DNA of 64,000 nt from a bacterium (GCA_905221215.1 CAJNCI010000001.1:310001-374000), one strand, 5' to 3'. Counted from the first letter of the stretch, positions 8,525 to 20,409 are shown. Program-made: numbers and translations. Notes: generated by a model from the sequence alone, not told the origin.

Positions 8525-8625
8525 AGTAAACTCCTTTCTAGTTTTATGTTTTATTATTTCTAACTTAATTATAGGCTTATTTTTATCCAAGTTCAATTAT
8601 TTGTATGTAAAATATTTTATCTGCA

Positions 8626-8660
8626 AAAAATAACCGATCTCATTTCTGAGAATCGGTTTT
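8626..8660. terminator. Terminator hairpin downstream of the ClC gene
   Basis: AACCGAT pairs with ATCGGTT around CTCATTTCTGAGA. On the minus strand it is followed by TATTTTTTG, so it ends the leftward ClC transcript. Confidence 0.65.
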
Positions 8661-8681
8661 CTAATGTATTTAATCAAATAT

Positions 8682-8703
8682 TTACATAATATAAATTATG
8701 TAA
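8682..8703. repeat. 22-bp palindromic element, copy 3
   Basis: Perfect 8-bp arms TTACATAA/TTATGTAA flank the spacer TATAAA, 7 nt beyond the end of the ClC gene. Confidence 0.8.
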
Positions 8704-8710
8704 ACAAGAG

Positions 8711-10261
8711 CTACAATAACAAATCTTTTACTTTTCCAATTTCACTTTTTGGAATCACTAAGTGAATCATATCACCCAGATACATTCTGGTTGAGCCGTT
8801 AACGGTCTGTCTCTTACCATTATGGACTTGGGTTGTGATGAGGACATTGTGTGGTATGTTGAGTTCGTATACTTGTTTTCCTGCTATTTTATCTGAAACA
8901 GGGATTTCAATGAGTGTGACTTCTCCTTCATCCGTCGCTTCTTCTGGCAGCATTTTTTCTAGCATGGCCTCATAGACTGGCGCACCTTTAAGTAAATCCA
9001 TGATGATGTAAGCTACTAAGGTTACTAAACCAAGTGACATGAGGTTGCGAATGTCGCCTACCATCTCGGTTACCAGAATCATGGCAGTTAAGGGAGCCTT
9101 GGATATTGCTCCAAAATAGCCACTCATTCCCAGAATGACAAATATAGGGAATTGCTCCTGACTGACAAGTCCAAGATTGACACAAATAACACCAACTAGG
9201 GCACCGAGTAAGGAACCTAGCGCCAGAATTGGTAGGAAAATTCCTCCTGGAAGGCCACTTCCATAGCTAATCATGCTCCAAACAAAACGAATCAAAAAGT
9301 AAGCTAATAGAACTTGGAAACTAAAATTTTGCTCAGTTAGGGAAAGAACAAGCTGATTTCCACCTCCAAGGATTTGTGGCAAGAAGATCCCGACAGGTAT
9401 GATGAGAATAAAGGCAAGAATTGGGTAATAAGCTCTATCCAAACGGATTTTTTGACCAAGCCAGTCATAAACTCGACCAACATTGAGTACAGCTTTCTCA
9501 TAGAGAAAACCAGAAAGTCCTAGAAAAATTCCCATGAGGAGGTAAATCCAATACTGATCTAAGGTCATGAGTGGGATATTGTCTGGCATATCCAGTACGG
9601 GTGTTAGGCCAAATATGAGCAGAGAAACAAAGTTTGCTACGAGGCTGGCTGCTAGAGTTGAGACCCAGAAAAAGCGTGAAAAATGGTGATAGACTTCTTC
9701 TACAACAAAGAGAAGTCCTGCAATCGGAGCATTAAAGGCTGCGGCTAAACCTGCTGCAGCACCACTCGCAATAAGAGAACGTTCCTCTACTGGACTGGAT
9801 TTAAGCCATTTGGCAATTCCTTTACCACCGACCGCTCCGAGTTGAATACTTGGCCCTTCACGCCCCAGCATAAGGCCACTTGCAATAGCCAAAATTCCTA
9901 GAATATATTTTTTCCAAAGTACGCCCCACCAGTTGAGGGTCATCAGTCCCTTTAATTCGGCTTCAACTTGAGGAATTCCTGAGCCTTTTATGTCTTTTTC
10001 TGATCGAGTTAATTTCGCACTGAGCCAACAAACTATTAAATAAAATAGACCAATGATAAAAAGATTGCGCACTAGGTGCGCTTGATCTTGATAAAGTCCT
10101 TGTATCAGGTGGAAGCCTTTTTCGATTGAAAACCGAAAGGATCCGACGATGATTCCGACAACGAGCCCCACAATGATTCCTCGTCCAACTTGGGATAATA
10201 TAGTGCTCGAGGCAAAGGCAAATTCTTTCTTGGAACTGAGTGTTTCTGACTGTTCCTCCAT
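8711..10261 (-). CDS. ClC-type H+/Cl- antiporter with TrkA-C domain
   Basis: This integral membrane protein of the chloride-channel family exchanges Cl- for H+. The ATG at 10261 is preferred over the one at 10267 because AGAAGGA is 6 nt away from it and would abut the other. Of the 516 residues, about 1-420 form the ClC core, with G-S-G-I-P (near 94), the gating-glutamate motif G-R-E-G-P (near 133-137), a second acidic pair V-V-E-E equivalent to the proton glutamate, and G-L-P-G-G-I-F-L-P. Having both glutamates favours an antiporter over a channel. The last ~70 residues form a cytoplasmic TrkA-C-like domain, which may bind a ligand. It is 3' of rnhB and probably in its transcript. Confidence 0.9.
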   Translation of the reverse strand: MEEQSETLSSKKEFAFASSTILSQVGRGIIVGLVVGIIVGSFRFSIEKGFHLIQGLYQDQAHLVRNLFIIGLFYLIVCWLSAKLTRSEKDIKGSGIPQVEAELKGLMTLNWWGVLWKKYILGILAIASGLMLGREGPSIQLGAVGGKGIAKWLKSSPVEERSLIASGAAAGLAAAFNAPIAGLLFVVEEVYHHFSRFFWVSTLAASLVANFVSLLIFGLTPVLDMPDNIPLMTLDQYWIYLLMGIFLGLSGFLYEKAVLNVGRVYDWLGQKIRLDRAYYPILAFILIIPVGIFLPQILGGGNQLVLSLTEQNFSFQVLLAYFLIRFVWSMISYGSGLPGGIFLPILALGSLLGALVGVICVNLGLVSQEQFPIFVILGMSGYFGAISKAPLTAMILVTEMVGDIRNLMSLGLVTLVAYIIMDLLKGAPVYEAMLEKMLPEEATDEGEVTLIEIPVSDKIAGKQVYELNIPHNVLITTQVHNGKRQTVNGSTRMYLGDMIHLVIPKSEIGKVKDLLL

Positions 10262-10277
10262 AATCATTCCTTCTAAC

Positions 10278-11057
10278 TTAACTTTCTTTTTCTCCTAAAA
10301 CCAGTGATTTAATGGGTTCAAAGCTGGTTCGGTGAATTGGGGTAACTCCTAGTTTTTCAAGTCCTTCTAAGTGTTTAGCTGTTCCATATCCTGCATTAGC
10401 AGCAAAATCATAGCCAGGGAACTGCTGATCGTATTCCTTCATCAATTCATCACGTGTCACCTTGGCTACTATAGAAGCTGCTGCGATAGAGAGGGAATTA
10501 GCATCACCTTTGATGATGGAGGTTTGTGAAATGGGCAACTCCAGTTTCATTGCATCAATTAAGAGGTGCTCCGGTTGAGGATTGAGTTGGGAGATTGCTT
10601 TCTTCATGGCTAGTTTGGTTGCTTCATAGATATTGACTTGGTCGATGGCCTGATTATCCATGATACCAATTCCGATTGACAAGGCTTGGTCTTGAACGGC
10701 TTGGAAAATCTCCAGATGTTTCTTTTTAGGAATTTTCTTGCTATCGTTGAGGCCTTTAATCTTACAATTTTTAGGTAAAATAACAGCTGCAGCGACTACA
10801 GGACCAGCAAGAGGACCACGACCGACCTCATCAACACCTGCAATTAAAGTCAATCGTTGCTTATAAAGTTCTTTTTCATAGGAAAGCATAGATTCCAAAC
10901 GAATATCCTCATCCAGTTCAGCCTGAATGGCTCTTTTACGCTTGCTGATTTCCTTTTGAACTCCAGAGCGATTATCCTTTTCAAGTTCTAAAAAAACAGG
11001 ACTCTCTAAATCCTTGACTGTTGCAAGGAGTTCTTTGATTTCTTTAATCGTCGCCAT
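10278..11057 (-). CDS. rnhB: Ribonuclease HII
   Basis: This enzyme removes RNA from RNA-DNA hybrids and single ribonucleotides from DNA. The catalytic block [13 protein letters not shown] supplies the Asp and Glu, with further acidic positions in N-D-S-K-K and I-D-A-M-K. The length of 259 aa is normal for a Firmicute RnhB with an N-terminal extension. Its start overlaps the end of rbgA by 14 nt in another frame, which indicates translational coupling. Confidence 0.95.
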   Translation of the reverse strand: MATIKEIKELLATVKDLESPVFLELEKDNRSGVQKEISKRKRAIQAELDEDIRLESMLSYEKELYKQRLTLIAGVDEVGRGPLAGPVVAAAVILPKNCKIKGLNDSKKIPKKKHLEIFQAVQDQALSIGIGIMDNQAIDQVNIYEATKLAMKKAISQLNPQPEHLLIDAMKLELPISQTSIIKGDANSLSIAAASIVAKVTRDELMKEYDQQFPGYDFAANAGYGTAKHLEGLEKLGVTPIHRTSFEPIKSLVLGEKES

Positions 11058-11895
11058 CGAGGTCTTCCAATGTATCTAAGGTATAGTTACCGAGTTTGCC
11101 ATCGCGGACTTCCTTCACGAAAAGACTGTAAAATCGATCATAGTCGTCACGGAAACCAAGGGCACGGGTCATATCCATAATGATAACAGGGGCTTCTTCT
11201 TCAATTTGCATTTGTTTGAAGCGTTCGGCCAGCTTTTCTGGATAATGTTCCTTGAAATAATTCAGACCAAAAATGGTTACCTCGTCCATAGGAAGCAACT
11301 GGTCTTTAATAGCTCCAGTCAAGGCTAACTTAAGCGCAACAGTTTCATCCTCAAACTTAGGCCAAAGAATCCCTGGCGTATCTAAGATTTCCAAGTCTTT
11401 ATTTGTTTTGAGCCATTGTTGTCCCTTGGTAACCCCTGGTTTATTGCCGACAACGGCAATTTTCTTACCAGCTAAACGGTTCATAAGAGTTGATTTACCA
11501 GCGTTTGGAATTCCGATAATCATGGTACGTAGGGTTTCAATCTTGATACCACGTTCCTTTTGGCGAGCAATCTTATCAGCCATGAGCTTTTTGGCAGCAT
11601 CTGTTACAACTTTAACAGTCACTTGCTCTTTGGAGTTGATAGCCAGAGTCTGAATTCCTTGTGATTCAAAATACTGACGCCACTCCTTGGTCATTGCTGG
11701 ATCAGCCAAGTCTGCCTTGTTTAAAATCAAGAGTTTTGGTTTGTCACCAACAATTTTTGTCAACATAGGATTTTGACTAGATAGAGGTAAACGTGCATCC
11801 ACCAAAATCGTCACAAAATCAACAAATTTTAAATTTTCCTGAACCTGTCGACGCGCCTTAGACATGTGACCAGGAAACCATTGAATAGTAGCCAT
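11044..11895 (-). CDS. rbgA: Ribosome biogenesis GTPase RbgA (YlqF)
   Basis: RbgA is a circularly permuted GTPase needed for late 50S subunit assembly. The permutation is visible: the G4 motif N-K-A-D comes first (about residue 58), followed by the P-loop G-I-P-N-A-G-K-S-T and the G3 motif D-T-P-G. The C-terminal helical domain that contacts the ribosome is present. The length is 283 aa. In pneumococci an IgA1 protease gene usually lies just upstream, but here only about 240 nt separate this start from an unrelated gene. Confidence 0.95.
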   Translation of the reverse strand: MATIQWFPGHMSKARRQVQENLKFVDFVTILVDARLPLSSQNPMLTKIVGDKPKLLILNKADLADPAMTKEWRQYFESQGIQTLAINSKEQVTVKVVTDAAKKLMADKIARQKERGIKIETLRTMIIGIPNAGKSTLMNRLAGKKIAVVGNKPGVTKGQQWLKTNKDLEILDTPGILWPKFEDETVALKLALTGAIKDQLLPMDEVTIFGLNYFKEHYPEKLAERFKQMQIEEEAPVIIMDMTRALGFRDDYDRFYSLFVKEVRDGKLGNYTLDTLEDLDGDD

Positions 11896-12009
11896 TGAGT
11901 TTTTTTCCTTATAAAAATGTAATTAGTATAAATAGTGTTATTCTTATAATCTATTTTATCATAATTTGAGCACTTTTGCATAGGCTTTTGGTTTTTTATA
12001 ACATAGATA

Positions 12010-12031
12010 TAACATAAAATAAATTATGTAT
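12010..12031. repeat. 22-bp palindromic element, copy 4
   Basis: TAACATAA and TTATGTAT flank AATAAA, with one mismatch in each outer arm relative to the perfect copies. It lies between the rbgA start and the next terminator. Confidence 0.7.
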
Positions 12032-12100
12032 TATGTTTGTGCTTCTGATTTTTAAATTAACAGAAAATATTCAGCTTTTTCTCTATATTTTTTGGATAAA

Positions 12101-12136
12101 ATAACACCTACCATGTCACTTCCACGGTAGGTGTTA
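12101..12136 (-). terminator. Terminator of the 392-aa gene
   Basis: AACACCTACC pairs with GGTAGGTGTT and is followed on the minus strand by ATTTTATCC. Between it and rbgA I see only the palindrome and AT-rich promoter-like sequence. Confidence 0.75.
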
Positions 12137-12137
12137 C

Positions 12138-13316
12138 TCATATCAATAATCGTTCTAAAAATGGTTTGAGGCAGTTGAGGAGAATTCCTTCTATCCAGCT
12201 TTCTTGGGCTGAGGATAGATGTTCTGCCTGTAGGCTTTCTTTTAGAAAATCTCGGACTTGTTCTGGTGAGATCTCAAATTCAAAAGCTTTCATTTTATAG
12301 AAAAAGTCGATGAGATGATCTGACAAATACTCGGTTGAAAAGGGAACTTCTCCACTTTTTCGATATGCTAATAAGAGCCTAGAAAATCGAGCTTTTTCTT
12401 CAGGAAGATCACGGAAATAGGAATTGAGGAGCCAGGTCTGCTTCTGCTTTCTTTCAATTGGATCCTGACTAGCAATTCGTTGGTCTTTTTCCAACTCTTT
12501 TTGGTATTGTTTGGCCTTGATAGCCCGTTCTGTTCGATTTTTACCAAAAAGAATTTTCTCCCACTTGCGTTCTTCTTGAGTCAGGGTCTCTGTAAAGCCA
12601 AAGTAATCCTGATAAGCACGCTCTGCTGGACCCATGGCTAGGACTAGATTATCTGCATATTGCTTGGCAATTTTATCTCTTTTCTTACGCTCCTTCTCTG
12701 CCTGGATACGCAGTTCTTGTTCGTAGTCAATTTTTTCCTTTCCTAGCTTGACAAGGTAGAGTTGGTCATCTGGTTTTCCAAGTAAAAAGGGTTTGATACA
12801 CTTTTCAAGGACTTCTTCCATCCGAGCCTTTTTCTTTGGCTCGGCCTTGGTCCAACTTCCTCCCTGAAAGACTTCTAGGAAAAGCTGGTAGTCTCTCTCA
12901 GGTGTGAACTGATTACCGCGATTGGGTTTGAAAACACCTTTTTCCCAGAGCCATTTTAGAAGTCGCTCGTCAAAATCACTTTTATTGACCTTGATTTTTT
13001 CCTTTTTCTGGGCTTTTCTGGTTAGATTTTCAACCTTTCTGAGTAGTTTTTCTTCCTCTTCTAGTTGCTGGTCAAGGGACAATCGATGAAAATGACGAAC
13101 ACAATCGCTACCAATCGGAAAGAGGCGTTGACCTGTAACACCGTTAAAGAGTTCATAAGCGTATTTGATGGCATTCCCACAGACACAATTGCTACGGCCG
13201 ATACCGTTAAAAATCAAGGAAACTTCATTCCATTCCTTGGTAGCTTGTTCCCAAGTATCAGCTTTTGAAGTCTGTAAAACCGCATCGTGTAGGGATTTTC
13301 TAACTGGAAGTGTCAT
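12138..13316 (-). CDS. Uncharacterised protein with an N-terminal Cys-rich motif
   Basis: I do not recognise a characterised family for this 392-aa protein. Residues about 36-70 hold C-x-C-G-N-A-I-K-Y, then N-G-V-T-G, then G-S-D-C-V-R-H-F. This pattern (C-x-C-G ... N-x-x-T-G ... G-S-x-C) suggests a small metal-binding module. The rest is highly charged and helical, rich in K, E and Q (for example about 82-110 and 205-290), likely coiled coil, with no signal peptide or membrane segment. It starts at an ATG behind AAAGGAG and is transcribed alone between a terminator and a BOX element. It may act on nucleic acid, but that is only inference. Confidence 0.75.
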   Translation of the reverse strand: MTLPVRKSLHDAVLQTSKADTWEQATKEWNEVSLIFNGIGRSNCVCGNAIKYAYELFNGVTGQRLFPIGSDCVRHFHRLSLDQQLEEEEKLLRKVENLTRKAQKKEKIKVNKSDFDERLLKWLWEKGVFKPNRGNQFTPERDYQLFLEVFQGGSWTKAEPKKKARMEEVLEKCIKPFLLGKPDDQLYLVKLGKEKIDYEQELRIQAEKERKKRDKIAKQYADNLVLAMGPAERAYQDYFGFTETLTQEERKWEKILFGKNRTERAIKAKQYQKELEKDQRIASQDPIERKQKQTWLLNSYFRDLPEEKARFSRLLLAYRKSGEVPFSTEYLSDHLIDFFYKMKAFEFEISPEQVRDFLKESLQAEHLSSAQESWIEGILLNCLKPFLERLLI

Positions 13317-13331
13317 GAGGTCTCCTTTCTA

Positions 13332-13483
13332 ATACTCAATGAAAATCAAAGAGCAAACTAGGAAGCTAGCCGCAGGTTGCTCAAAGCACAGCTTTGAGGT
13401 TGTGGATAGAACTGACGAAGTCAGTAACCATACCTACGGCAAGGTGAAGCTGACGTGGTTTGAATTTGATTTTCGAAGAGTAT
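13332..13483 (-). repeat. BOX element
   Basis: This ~152-bp element lies between rexA and the 392-aa gene. It begins on the minus strand with ATACTCTTCGAAAATCAAA and ends with TGATTTTCATTGAGTAT. It contains CTACGGCAAGGTGAAGCTGA on the + strand, close to the standard BOX A primer sequence. The length fits one boxA, one boxB and one boxC module. Confidence 0.9.
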
Positions 13484-13486
13484 AAA

Positions 13487-16400
13487 TTATACTTTTACAA
13501 CTTGAACCTCTTCTTTACCGAGTAAAATCAAATATTTCTCAATATTTTCAATCGAATAGGCTCGTGATAAAGCCTCTCCGTATAGGGCTAATTGACCACG
13601 ATAGCGGTCTATGAGTTGACTTGGCTCATCATAGCGGTCTGTCTTGTAGTCAAACAGAACGATTCTATCCTCGTAAAGTAGATAGCCATCCAAGATACCA
13701 CGGACAACGAAGTCTTCCTGACTCTTTTGGTCTCGTTTGAGCATGGAGAAAGGTTGCTCGCGATAAAGATGGTCTGTATTAGCAAGAATTTCCTGGCCAA
13801 GTGCTGTGTCAAAGAATGCAAGAATTTTAGCAAGATTGATTTTGTCTCTGACAACTGGGCTGATTTGAACTTGGTGGAGAGTTTCTGTCAGGCTAGCAAG
13901 GGTTGGTCGCTGACTGAGGTCAATTCTCTGCATGAGTTCGTGGGTAGCACTACCAATCTCAGCTCCAGTCACCTTTTCTTTGGTTGAAAAATCTGGCAAC
14001 TCAAAGCTAATTTTCTTGTCTACTGACTGGCCTTGACTAGCAATCTCGACACCTTCCATATTCATAACTGGTTCGTAGAATTTCTTGATTTGACTTGGGG
14101 TTTGAACACTAGGAAGTTCAATGGCTGCGCGATGAAGGGTATTATAAACTTCCACCTCTTTCAGCATTTCCAGAGCTTCTTTGATGGTTTCTGACTGGCG
14201 ATTATCGGCTTGGGAGCTGTCTTGTAGAGGGCTCTTGTTTTCCAACTCTCCGATAGCTTCTCTAGTCAACTGGTCTTCACTAATAAAACGATAACTAAAG
14301 TTGAGATTGTCCTTGGCAAACACTTTGTTGATAGACCAAAGCCAATCTTGGAAATTCTTGGCTTGAAGCCTAGTATTGCTATTTAGTTTCCCATTTTTAG
14401 CTGCTGGGTATTCCTTGGCTTCCAGCTTTTCACGAGATCCCTTACCGACAAGGTAGAGCTTTTTCTCAGCCCGAGTCATGGCAACATAAAGGAGACGCAT
14501 CTGCTCTGAGTAGCTTGCCAGCTGTAATTCCTCTTCGTTCTGTATATAAGTTAGGCTAGGAATGGAGAGTTTGATGGTTTTAGGATAGTGAGCTTCTACT
14601 GCTCCTGTCTCTATTTTGGCAATATATTTGACACCTAGTCCATTTTTACGGCTGAGAATGACTTCTGACATGCTGTCTTGCTTATTGAAGTCCTGATCCA
14701 TATTGAGGATAAAGACGTAAGGAAACTCCAGCCCCTTACTCTTGTGAATGGTCATGAGTTCTACAGCATCCTTGGGCGGTGCGACTGCCACGCTTGCAAG
14801 ATCGTGCTGGGCTTCCAAGACTTGGTCAATCATACGAATAAAACGAGACAAGCCCTTGAAATTGCTCTTTTCAAATTGATCAGCACGCAGAGCTAGGGCA
14901 TAGAGATTGGCTTGTCTAGCAGGGCCATTTGGCAAAGCTCCAACATAGTCATAGTAAAAACGGTCGTTGTAAATCTTCCAAATCAAGTCATAGAGAGAGT
15001 GAGTTTTGGCATACAGACGCCAAGAAGCCAAGATATCCATGAATTGATTTAATTTTTCAGCTAAATCCGTATGAATTAAGTTTTTCTGGCTAGATGCCAG
15101 TTTTTGAGCATTGACCAGTTTCTCATAGAGATTTTCTTGGATTTTATCCTCTGCTTTCTGGAGAGACAAACGTGCTAACTCGTCCTCATCAAATCCAAAC
15201 ATTGGAGACTTCATGAGAGCAACCAAGGCATAGTCTTGCAGGGGATTGTGAATAACACGCAGAGTGTCTAGCATGACTTGCACTTCTAGGGATTGGAGAT
15301 AATTGTTTTGCTCGCCGTCGGTTTTGACAGGGATTCCGTATTCAGACAGAGCAAGAAGAATCTGGTCATTTCTACTGCGACTGGAAGTCAAAAGGGCAAT
15401 TTCCTTAAAAGCAACACCTTTTTCCTGATGGAGTTTAAGGATTTCCTTGATGACCAGGCGCATTTCACCTGTTAATTTCGTTTCTGCTTGGCTCTCTTCT
15501 TCCTCACCAGAATCGTCCTTATCGTAGAGGAGAAATTCTGCCTTGTTGTCTGGATTGGGAGTTAGTTTGCTATTGGCAAAGACAAGCTGGTGCATGCTGT
15601 CATAGTTGATTTCTCCGACCTCTTGGTCCATAAGGCGTGCAAAAACATCATTGGTTGCTGACAGCACTTCTGAACTACTACGGAAATTTTCCTTGAGCAG
15701 AATCAGCTTTCCTTCTTGATGATTTTGTGCATAGCGTTGGAACTTTTCATTAAAAATCTGCGGATCTGCCTGACGGAAACGGTAGATGGACTGCTTGATA
15801 TCCCCCACCATAAAGCGATTGTGGCCATTAGACAGCAATTCCAACATCCGTTCTTGAATGTGGTTGGTATCCTGATACTCATCGACCATGACTTCGTGGA
15901 AGCGTTCCTGATAAGCCTCACGAACTTGTGGGAAATTCTCTAAAATCTCAATAGTGTAATGGCTGATATCAGCGAATTCAAAGGCATTTTCCTGACGTTT
16001 ACGCTGACGATAAGCCTCCACAAAATCTCTCATGAAGGTTTGGAAAGTCTTAGCTAGTTCCCATGTATCTTCATGATAACGTTCTTGATAGTCCAGAATG
16101 GTTACCTGGTCTGACAGTTGTCCTAGTTTAGCAAACTGGGCCTTTCTTTCTTCGTTGTAGGCATCCGCCAGTGGCTTCAAATCAGCCTTACGACTGGCAT
16201 TAGTCAGAGCCCGACCATTTTTCTCCTTAGAGATGGCGACAACACGCGCAAGCACTGCCTGATAAGCCTGACTATCGGATTCTTGATTTAAGGAGCCAAT
16301 TTCATCTAAAATCAACTGAATATTTTCTAGATAAGCAGCTTTGGGAAACTCCTTGGCATCATTATCCAGATGGTAACGGAAAAAGCTTTCCAAATCCCAA

Positions 16401-17137
16401 AGGGCTTGCTGGATTTGCTCAGTCAGTTTTTCTTTTTCACTCGTAAAATCAGCTTCTTCAAAGCCTTTTAGGAAAGATTCACTTAGCCATTTCTGAGGAT
16501 TGCTGGTGGAATGGAGGAAGTCATAGATTTTGTAGACTTGCTGGCGCAGACCCCGTTCGTCCTTGCCACGTCCAGCAAAGTTTTTCAGCAGATGACTAAA
16601 GGACTCTTTTTGTTTACCTTGGTAATGCGCTTCAAAGACCTCGTGGAAGACTTCATTTTTTAGAAGGAGTTGCTCACTCTGGTTTTGTAAAATTCGGAAA
16701 TTAGGCGCAATATCAATCAGATAGCCATGTTTGCCAAGGAATTTTTGTGTGAAAGAGTCCATAGTTCCGATGGCAGCATTGGGTAGGTCTGCCAACTGGC
16801 GTCCTAAGTGTTGTTTAAGGTCAACATCACTACTTTCTTGGATTTGTTGGCTGATTTTTTTCTCCAAACGTTCCTTAAGCTCTGTGGCAGCCTTGACCGT
16901 AAAGGTTGAGATAAAGAGTTGAGAAATTTCCACACCACGCGCTAATTTGTCCAGAATACGCTCGGCCATGACAAAGGTCTTCCCAGAACCAGCTGACGCT
17001 GAAACCAGAATATTCTGGCCAGAAGTGTAGATGGCTTCAATTTGCTCGGCAGTTTTCTTCTGTTCCTTATTCGAATTTGCTTCTGCTTCTTGCAGTTTTT
17101 GAATTTCTTCCTCAGTTAAAAAGGGAATGGGCTTCAT
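13487..17137 (-). CDS. rexA: ATP-dependent helicase/nuclease subunit RexA (AddA)
   Basis: RexA is the helicase-nuclease subunit of the RexAB enzyme that processes double-strand breaks and generates Chi-dependent single strands. The UvrD-type motifs are present: Walker [10 protein letters not shown] near residue 48, motif [10 protein letters not shown], and later [12 protein letters not shown]-terminal RecB-like nuclease domain carries L-F-D-Y-K-T-D. The length of 1216 aa is as expected for streptococci. Its ATG overlaps the rexB stop by 4 nt, with GGAG upstream. Confidence 0.96.
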   Translation of the reverse strand: MKPIPFLTEEEIQKLQEAEANSNKEQKKTAEQIEAIYTSGQNILVSASAGSGKTFVMAERILDKLARGVEISQLFISTFTVKAATELKERLEKKISQQIQESSDVDLKQHLGRQLADLPNAAIGTMDSFTQKFLGKHGYLIDIAPNFRILQNQSEQLLLKNEVFHEVFEAHYQGKQKESFSHLLKNFAGRGKDERGLRQQVYKIYDFLHSTSNPQKWLSESFLKGFEEADFTSEKEKLTEQIQQALWDLESFFRYHLDNDAKEFPKAAYLENIQLILDEIGSLNQESDSQAYQAVLARVVAISKEKNGRALTNASRKADLKPLADAYNEERKAQFAKLGQLSDQVTILDYQERYHEDTWELAKTFQTFMRDFVEAYRQRKRQENAFEFADISHYTIEILENFPQVREAYQERFHEVMVDEYQDTNHIQERMLELLSNGHNRFMVGDIKQSIYRFRQADPQIFNEKFQRYAQNHQEGKLILLKENFRSSSEVLSATNDVFARLMDQEVGEINYDSMHQLVFANSKLTPNPDNKAEFLLYDKDDSGEEEESQAETKLTGEMRLVIKEILKLHQEKGVAFKEIALLTSSRSRNDQILLALSEYGIPVKTDGEQNNYLQSLEVQVMLDTLRVIHNPLQDYALVALMKSPMFGFDEDELARLSLQKAEDKIQENLYEKLVNAQKLASSQKNLIHTDLAEKLNQFMDILASWRLYAKTHSLYDLIWKIYNDRFYYDYVGALPNGPARQANLYALALRADQFEKSNFKGLSRFIRMIDQVLEAQHDLASVAVAPPKDAVELMTIHKSKGLEFPYVFILNMDQDFNKQDSMSEVILSRKNGLGVKYIAKIETGAVEAHYPKTIKLSIPSLTYIQNEEELQLASYSEQMRLLYVAMTRAEKKLYLVGKGSREKLEAKEYPAAKNGKLNSNTRLQAKNFQDWLWSINKVFAKDNLNFSYRFISEDQLTREAIGELENKSPLQDSSQADNRQSETIKEALEMLKEVEVYNTLHRAAIELPSVQTPSQIKKFYEPVMNMEGVEIASQGQSVDKKISFELPDFSTKEKVTGAEIGSATHELMQRIDLSQRPTLASLTETLHQVQISPVVRDKINLAKILAFFDTALGQEILANTDHLYREQPFSMLKRDQKSQEDFVVRGILDGYLLYEDRIVLFDYKTDRYDEPSQLIDRYRGQLALYGEALSRAYSIENIEKYLILLGKEEVQVVKV

Positions 17138-20100
17138 CGATTCAACTCCTCTCTTATTTTTTCAAACCAAGCTTGCTTGAGCTTTTCTCCGACTAGACGC
17201 TTGCCGTCAGCCAAGTCTAACTTCTCTAAGAAACGGGCCTGCCCCAAATGGTAATTGGCTTCAAATCCTGTGATGGCTTGGTGTTGCTGGACGTATGGGG
17301 CAATACTTCTGCCATTTTCGGTATAAGGATTAATGGCGAATTGGCCTTTTAAAATCTTCTCAGCTGCTTTCTTGTAAAGATGGGCATTGTAGTCCAGTAG
17401 GAGCTGGAATTCCTCATCTGTCAGCTGATTGGCCTTGCTTTTGTTGTAAAATTCGCCCAAATGACTGCTTTCTTTTTCCAAAAAGAGGCCTTGGTATTTC
17501 ATAGACTTGCTGGCTTCTACCACTGCTCCTGCTAGACTTTTAACAGCCATCAGAGATTGGACTGGTTCAGCCATTTCCAAGTACATGGCGCCGAAAAAGT
17601 TCTGCTCCCCCTCTCTTTTTAGGGCAGCAAGATAGGTTGGTAACTGGGAATTGAGGCCATTAAAGAAATGAGGAAACTGGAACTGAGTTAGACTCGACTT
17701 GTAGTCTACCACTCCTACTGCTCCATCAGCTTTCAAACGGTCAATGCGGTCAACCTTGCCTCGTACAAAGACACTGCGACCATTATCCAATTGAATAAAA
17801 GCCTGCTCTTTTCCACCAAAATTCGCCTCTTCTTTAATAGTTTCGACGGCTGGATTGTGACGGAGAATGTGACCAGTCGTCCGTGCAACATCAAGCAGGA
17901 CTTCCTTGGTAAACTGGGCTTCCAAACTTTCCTGATAAATAGCTTCAAATTCCCGTTCCTGACTGGTTTCTTGGATAGCCTGTTCCAAACGTTGATCAAA
18001 AGAATCTTCGTCAGGTAATTGCAAGGTCCGTTCAAAAATGCGGTGCAAGAAATTCCCATGACTACGAGCATCAGGGCGAAGGCGCAATTCTTCCTGTAAG
18101 CCTAAAACGTAGCGGAGGAAATAACTGTATTGGTTACGGTAAAACTCCGTCAAACCAGACGTAGACAGGTAAAACTCCTGATCAGCAGGATAGAGCGCTT
18201 GTAAGGTGTCCTTAGCCAACTGCTTACTGCTTGGACTGGTTGGGAGGGCTGGATTTTCCAGACCTTGCTGTTCTAGTTTTTTACCCATGACACGCGACAG
18301 AACCTTGACAAAGGTCAAATCTTGCCCCCTATCACTCGTCTCGCCCTGTTGGTGATAGGCAACCAGACTAGACAAAAGACTGTGATATGAACCCATATCT
18401 TCCTTAGACAGCCCTTTGTGATTCATTCTCTTCTCTTTCCGACTAAATCCAAAATGGACCAGCTCTTGAGGATAGGCAGATTCCTTACTTTCACTTTCGT
18501 TAAAAAGGCTTGGAGCCGACAAGACCAACTGCTTACGAGCAGAATTAACCAAGGAAAGCATAGTGTAGCGATTTTTCTTAAGATTTTCACTGCTGGCAAT
18601 CAGTAATTGAACGCCTTCCTCTGTCGCTTGGTTTAAGCTTTGTCTTTCTTCATCAGTCAAAACACTAGTGTTTTGCGCAATTTTTGGTAAATTGTCTTGA
18701 GTCAGCCCAATGGCATAGACAAAGTCAGCTGTAAGTGGCGCAATCAAATCATAGCTTTGCACCAGAACGGTATCTACGGTTGCTGGAATAGTACGGTACT
18801 GAGATAGGCTCATCCCAGAATGGAGCAAGGCTAGGAAATCCTCCAGACTAACCTGTGAACCAGCAAAAACAGTAGCAAATTGTTCTAAAACATGACAGAA
18901 TGCCTTCCAAACTTCAGCTTGTCTTTCTTGTTCAAGAGCTTCCATGCCAGCTGTCAAATCTTGCAACTGCTTGGTCACCGCTCCTTCTTTTAGAAAGACC
19001 TTCCACTTTTGCAAGAGATTTTCTGCCTTCTGCTTTCGACTGGAAAACAGGGTTTCAAGAGGGGCTAAAATACGCAGACGAAGAGCATTTAATCGCTCTA
19101 AATTAAATTTTCCATGGTGGGATTTGGTGAAGGTTTGCTGAAAGGCTGGCAAGCCATTGATACCAAGATAACGGATATATTGCTCAAATGCGTCAATATC
19201 AGCCTGACTAAGGTCGGTATACAAACCAGTTCTGAGAAGGTTTATCAAGTCTTCCTGACGGAAACGATAGCGTTTCAAAGCTAAAATAGACTCGACAAAC
19301 TGTGTCAAAGGGTGGTGGGCCATAGATTCGCTTCTACCAAGATAAAAAGGAATCTGATACTGATCAAAAATCGTTTTTAGAGATAACTGGTAAGAAGCCA
19401 CATCTCCCAAGAGAATACGAAAATGCTTGTAACTAAGGTCTGAGTTCTCATGCAATTTCTGACGGATACTACGGGCAACTAACTCCAACTCTTCTTTTTG
19501 CGTCAAACAAGACCAGATTTGCAGATTTTCTCGGTCATTATCATCGATCTCCAAAGTAAGGTCTGAAAAGTCATAAGAAGACTCCAGCAAACGAGAGGCC
19601 TTGTCAAAGCTATCCATCTTCTCATGAGTTTGAGAACAGTCCTGTGCAGGAGTTTGGTATTTAGAGGCTAGATGATGGAGAAACTCCACACTAGCTTGGT
19701 AGAGATTTCCCTCGCTAAAAGGGCTGGTATAGGCTTTTTTACTAGTATAAGCCCCGATTACAATCTCAACACCCTTGCCATGAAGTAGGTCCACAATCCG
19801 CTCTTCCTCAGCAGAAAAACGAGTAAATCCATCAATAACCAAGGCGATTTGAGTAAAATCACTACTTACCTTGTCATTCTCAATAGCCTCAATCAAATGG
19901 GACAACTGACTCCCCTGAGCCAACTGGCCTTGATTGAGATAGGCGGTTACTTTCTCAAAAATCAAGAGTAAATCTGCTCGCTTGTCCTCGTCTGTCAAAC
20001 TTTCTAAGTCCAAAAAACTCATCTGAGCAGTCGTCATTTCATGATAAAGTTCAATCAACTGCTGGATAAACTGAGGATCTTGCTTAATCGTACCATAAAC

Positions 20101-20409
20101 ACGTAAGTCCTTGGGATCAAGTTCCGCAAGGCACTTATAAAAAGCCATCCCAAGACCGATATCATCAAGACTGGTCTTAGCTGGCAAATCATTCAAAATC
20201 AGGTAACGAGCCATTTGAGCAAAGCGCGTGATGGTAATCGCAAAAGAAGCCTGCTGGGACAAGCATTCCAGCACGGCGCGTTCCTTTTCAAAAGAAAGAG
20301 AGTTGGGGGCAATGTAGAAGACCCGCTTGCCCGCGGCAACTAGCTCTTCTGCCTCTCTAGTTAAAATTTCTGTCAAAGAAGTCCGAATATCAGTATAAAG
20401 TAATTTCAT
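17134..20409 (-). CDS. rexB: ATP-dependent nuclease subunit RexB (AddB)
   Basis: RexB is the partner of RexA, contributing a second nuclease active site. I take the ATG at 20409 (M-K-L-L-Y-T-D-I-R), giving 1091 aa, because GAGG lies 5 nt upstream and this is the family's usual N-terminus; an in-frame ATG at 20433 would add eight residues. The C-terminal nuclease domain shows the RecB-type motif G-V-V-D-Y-K-S-S. The protein is the first gene of the rexBA pair. Confidence 0.94.
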   Translation of the reverse strand: MKLLYTDIRTSLTEILTREAEELVAAGKRVFYIAPNSLSFEKERAVLECLSQQASFAITITRFAQMARYLILNDLPAKTSLDDIGLGMAFYKCLAELDPKDLRVYGTIKQDPQFIQQLIELYHEMTTAQMSFLDLESLTDEDKRADLLLIFEKVTAYLNQGQLAQGSQLSHLIEAIENDKVSSDFTQIALVIDGFTRFSAEEERIVDLLHGKGVEIVIGAYTSKKAYTSPFSEGNLYQASVEFLHHLASKYQTPAQDCSQTHEKMDSFDKASRLLESSYDFSDLTLEIDDNDRENLQIWSCLTQKEELELVARSIRQKLHENSDLSYKHFRILLGDVASYQLSLKTIFDQYQIPFYLGRSESMAHHPLTQFVESILALKRYRFRQEDLINLLRTGLYTDLSQADIDAFEQYIRYLGINGLPAFQQTFTKSHHGKFNLERLNALRLRILAPLETLFSSRKQKAENLLQKWKVFLKEGAVTKQLQDLTAGMEALEQERQAEVWKAFCHVLEQFATVFAGSQVSLEDFLALLHSGMSLSQYRTIPATVDTVLVQSYDLIAPLTADFVYAIGLTQDNLPKIAQNTSVLTDEERQSLNQATEEGVQLLIASSENLKKNRYTMLSLVNSARKQLVLSAPSLFNESESKESAYPQELVHFGFSRKEKRMNHKGLSKEDMGSYHSLLSSLVAYHQQGETSDRGQDLTFVKVLSRVMGKKLEQQGLENPALPTSPSSKQLAKDTLQALYPADQEFYLSTSGLTEFYRNQYSYFLRYVLGLQEELRLRPDARSHGNFLHRIFERTLQLPDEDSFDQRLEQAIQETSQEREFEAIYQESLEAQFTKEVLLDVARTTGHILRHNPAVETIKEEANFGGKEQAFIQLDNGRSVFVRGKVDRIDRLKADGAVGVVDYKSSLTQFQFPHFFNGLNSQLPTYLAALKREGEQNFFGAMYLEMAEPVQSLMAVKSLAGAVVEASKSMKYQGLFLEKESSHLGEFYNKSKANQLTDEEFQLLLDYNAHLYKKAAEKILKGQFAINPYTENGRSIAPYVQQHQAITGFEANYHLGQARFLEKLDLADGKRLVGEKLKQAWFEKIREELNR

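Noticed and set aside
8448..8633. 61-codon open frame on the + strand opposite the small membrane protein
   Set aside because: It lies antisense to the 8300-8524 gene, which has a good ribosome site; hydrophobicity mirrors the AT-rich reverse strand.
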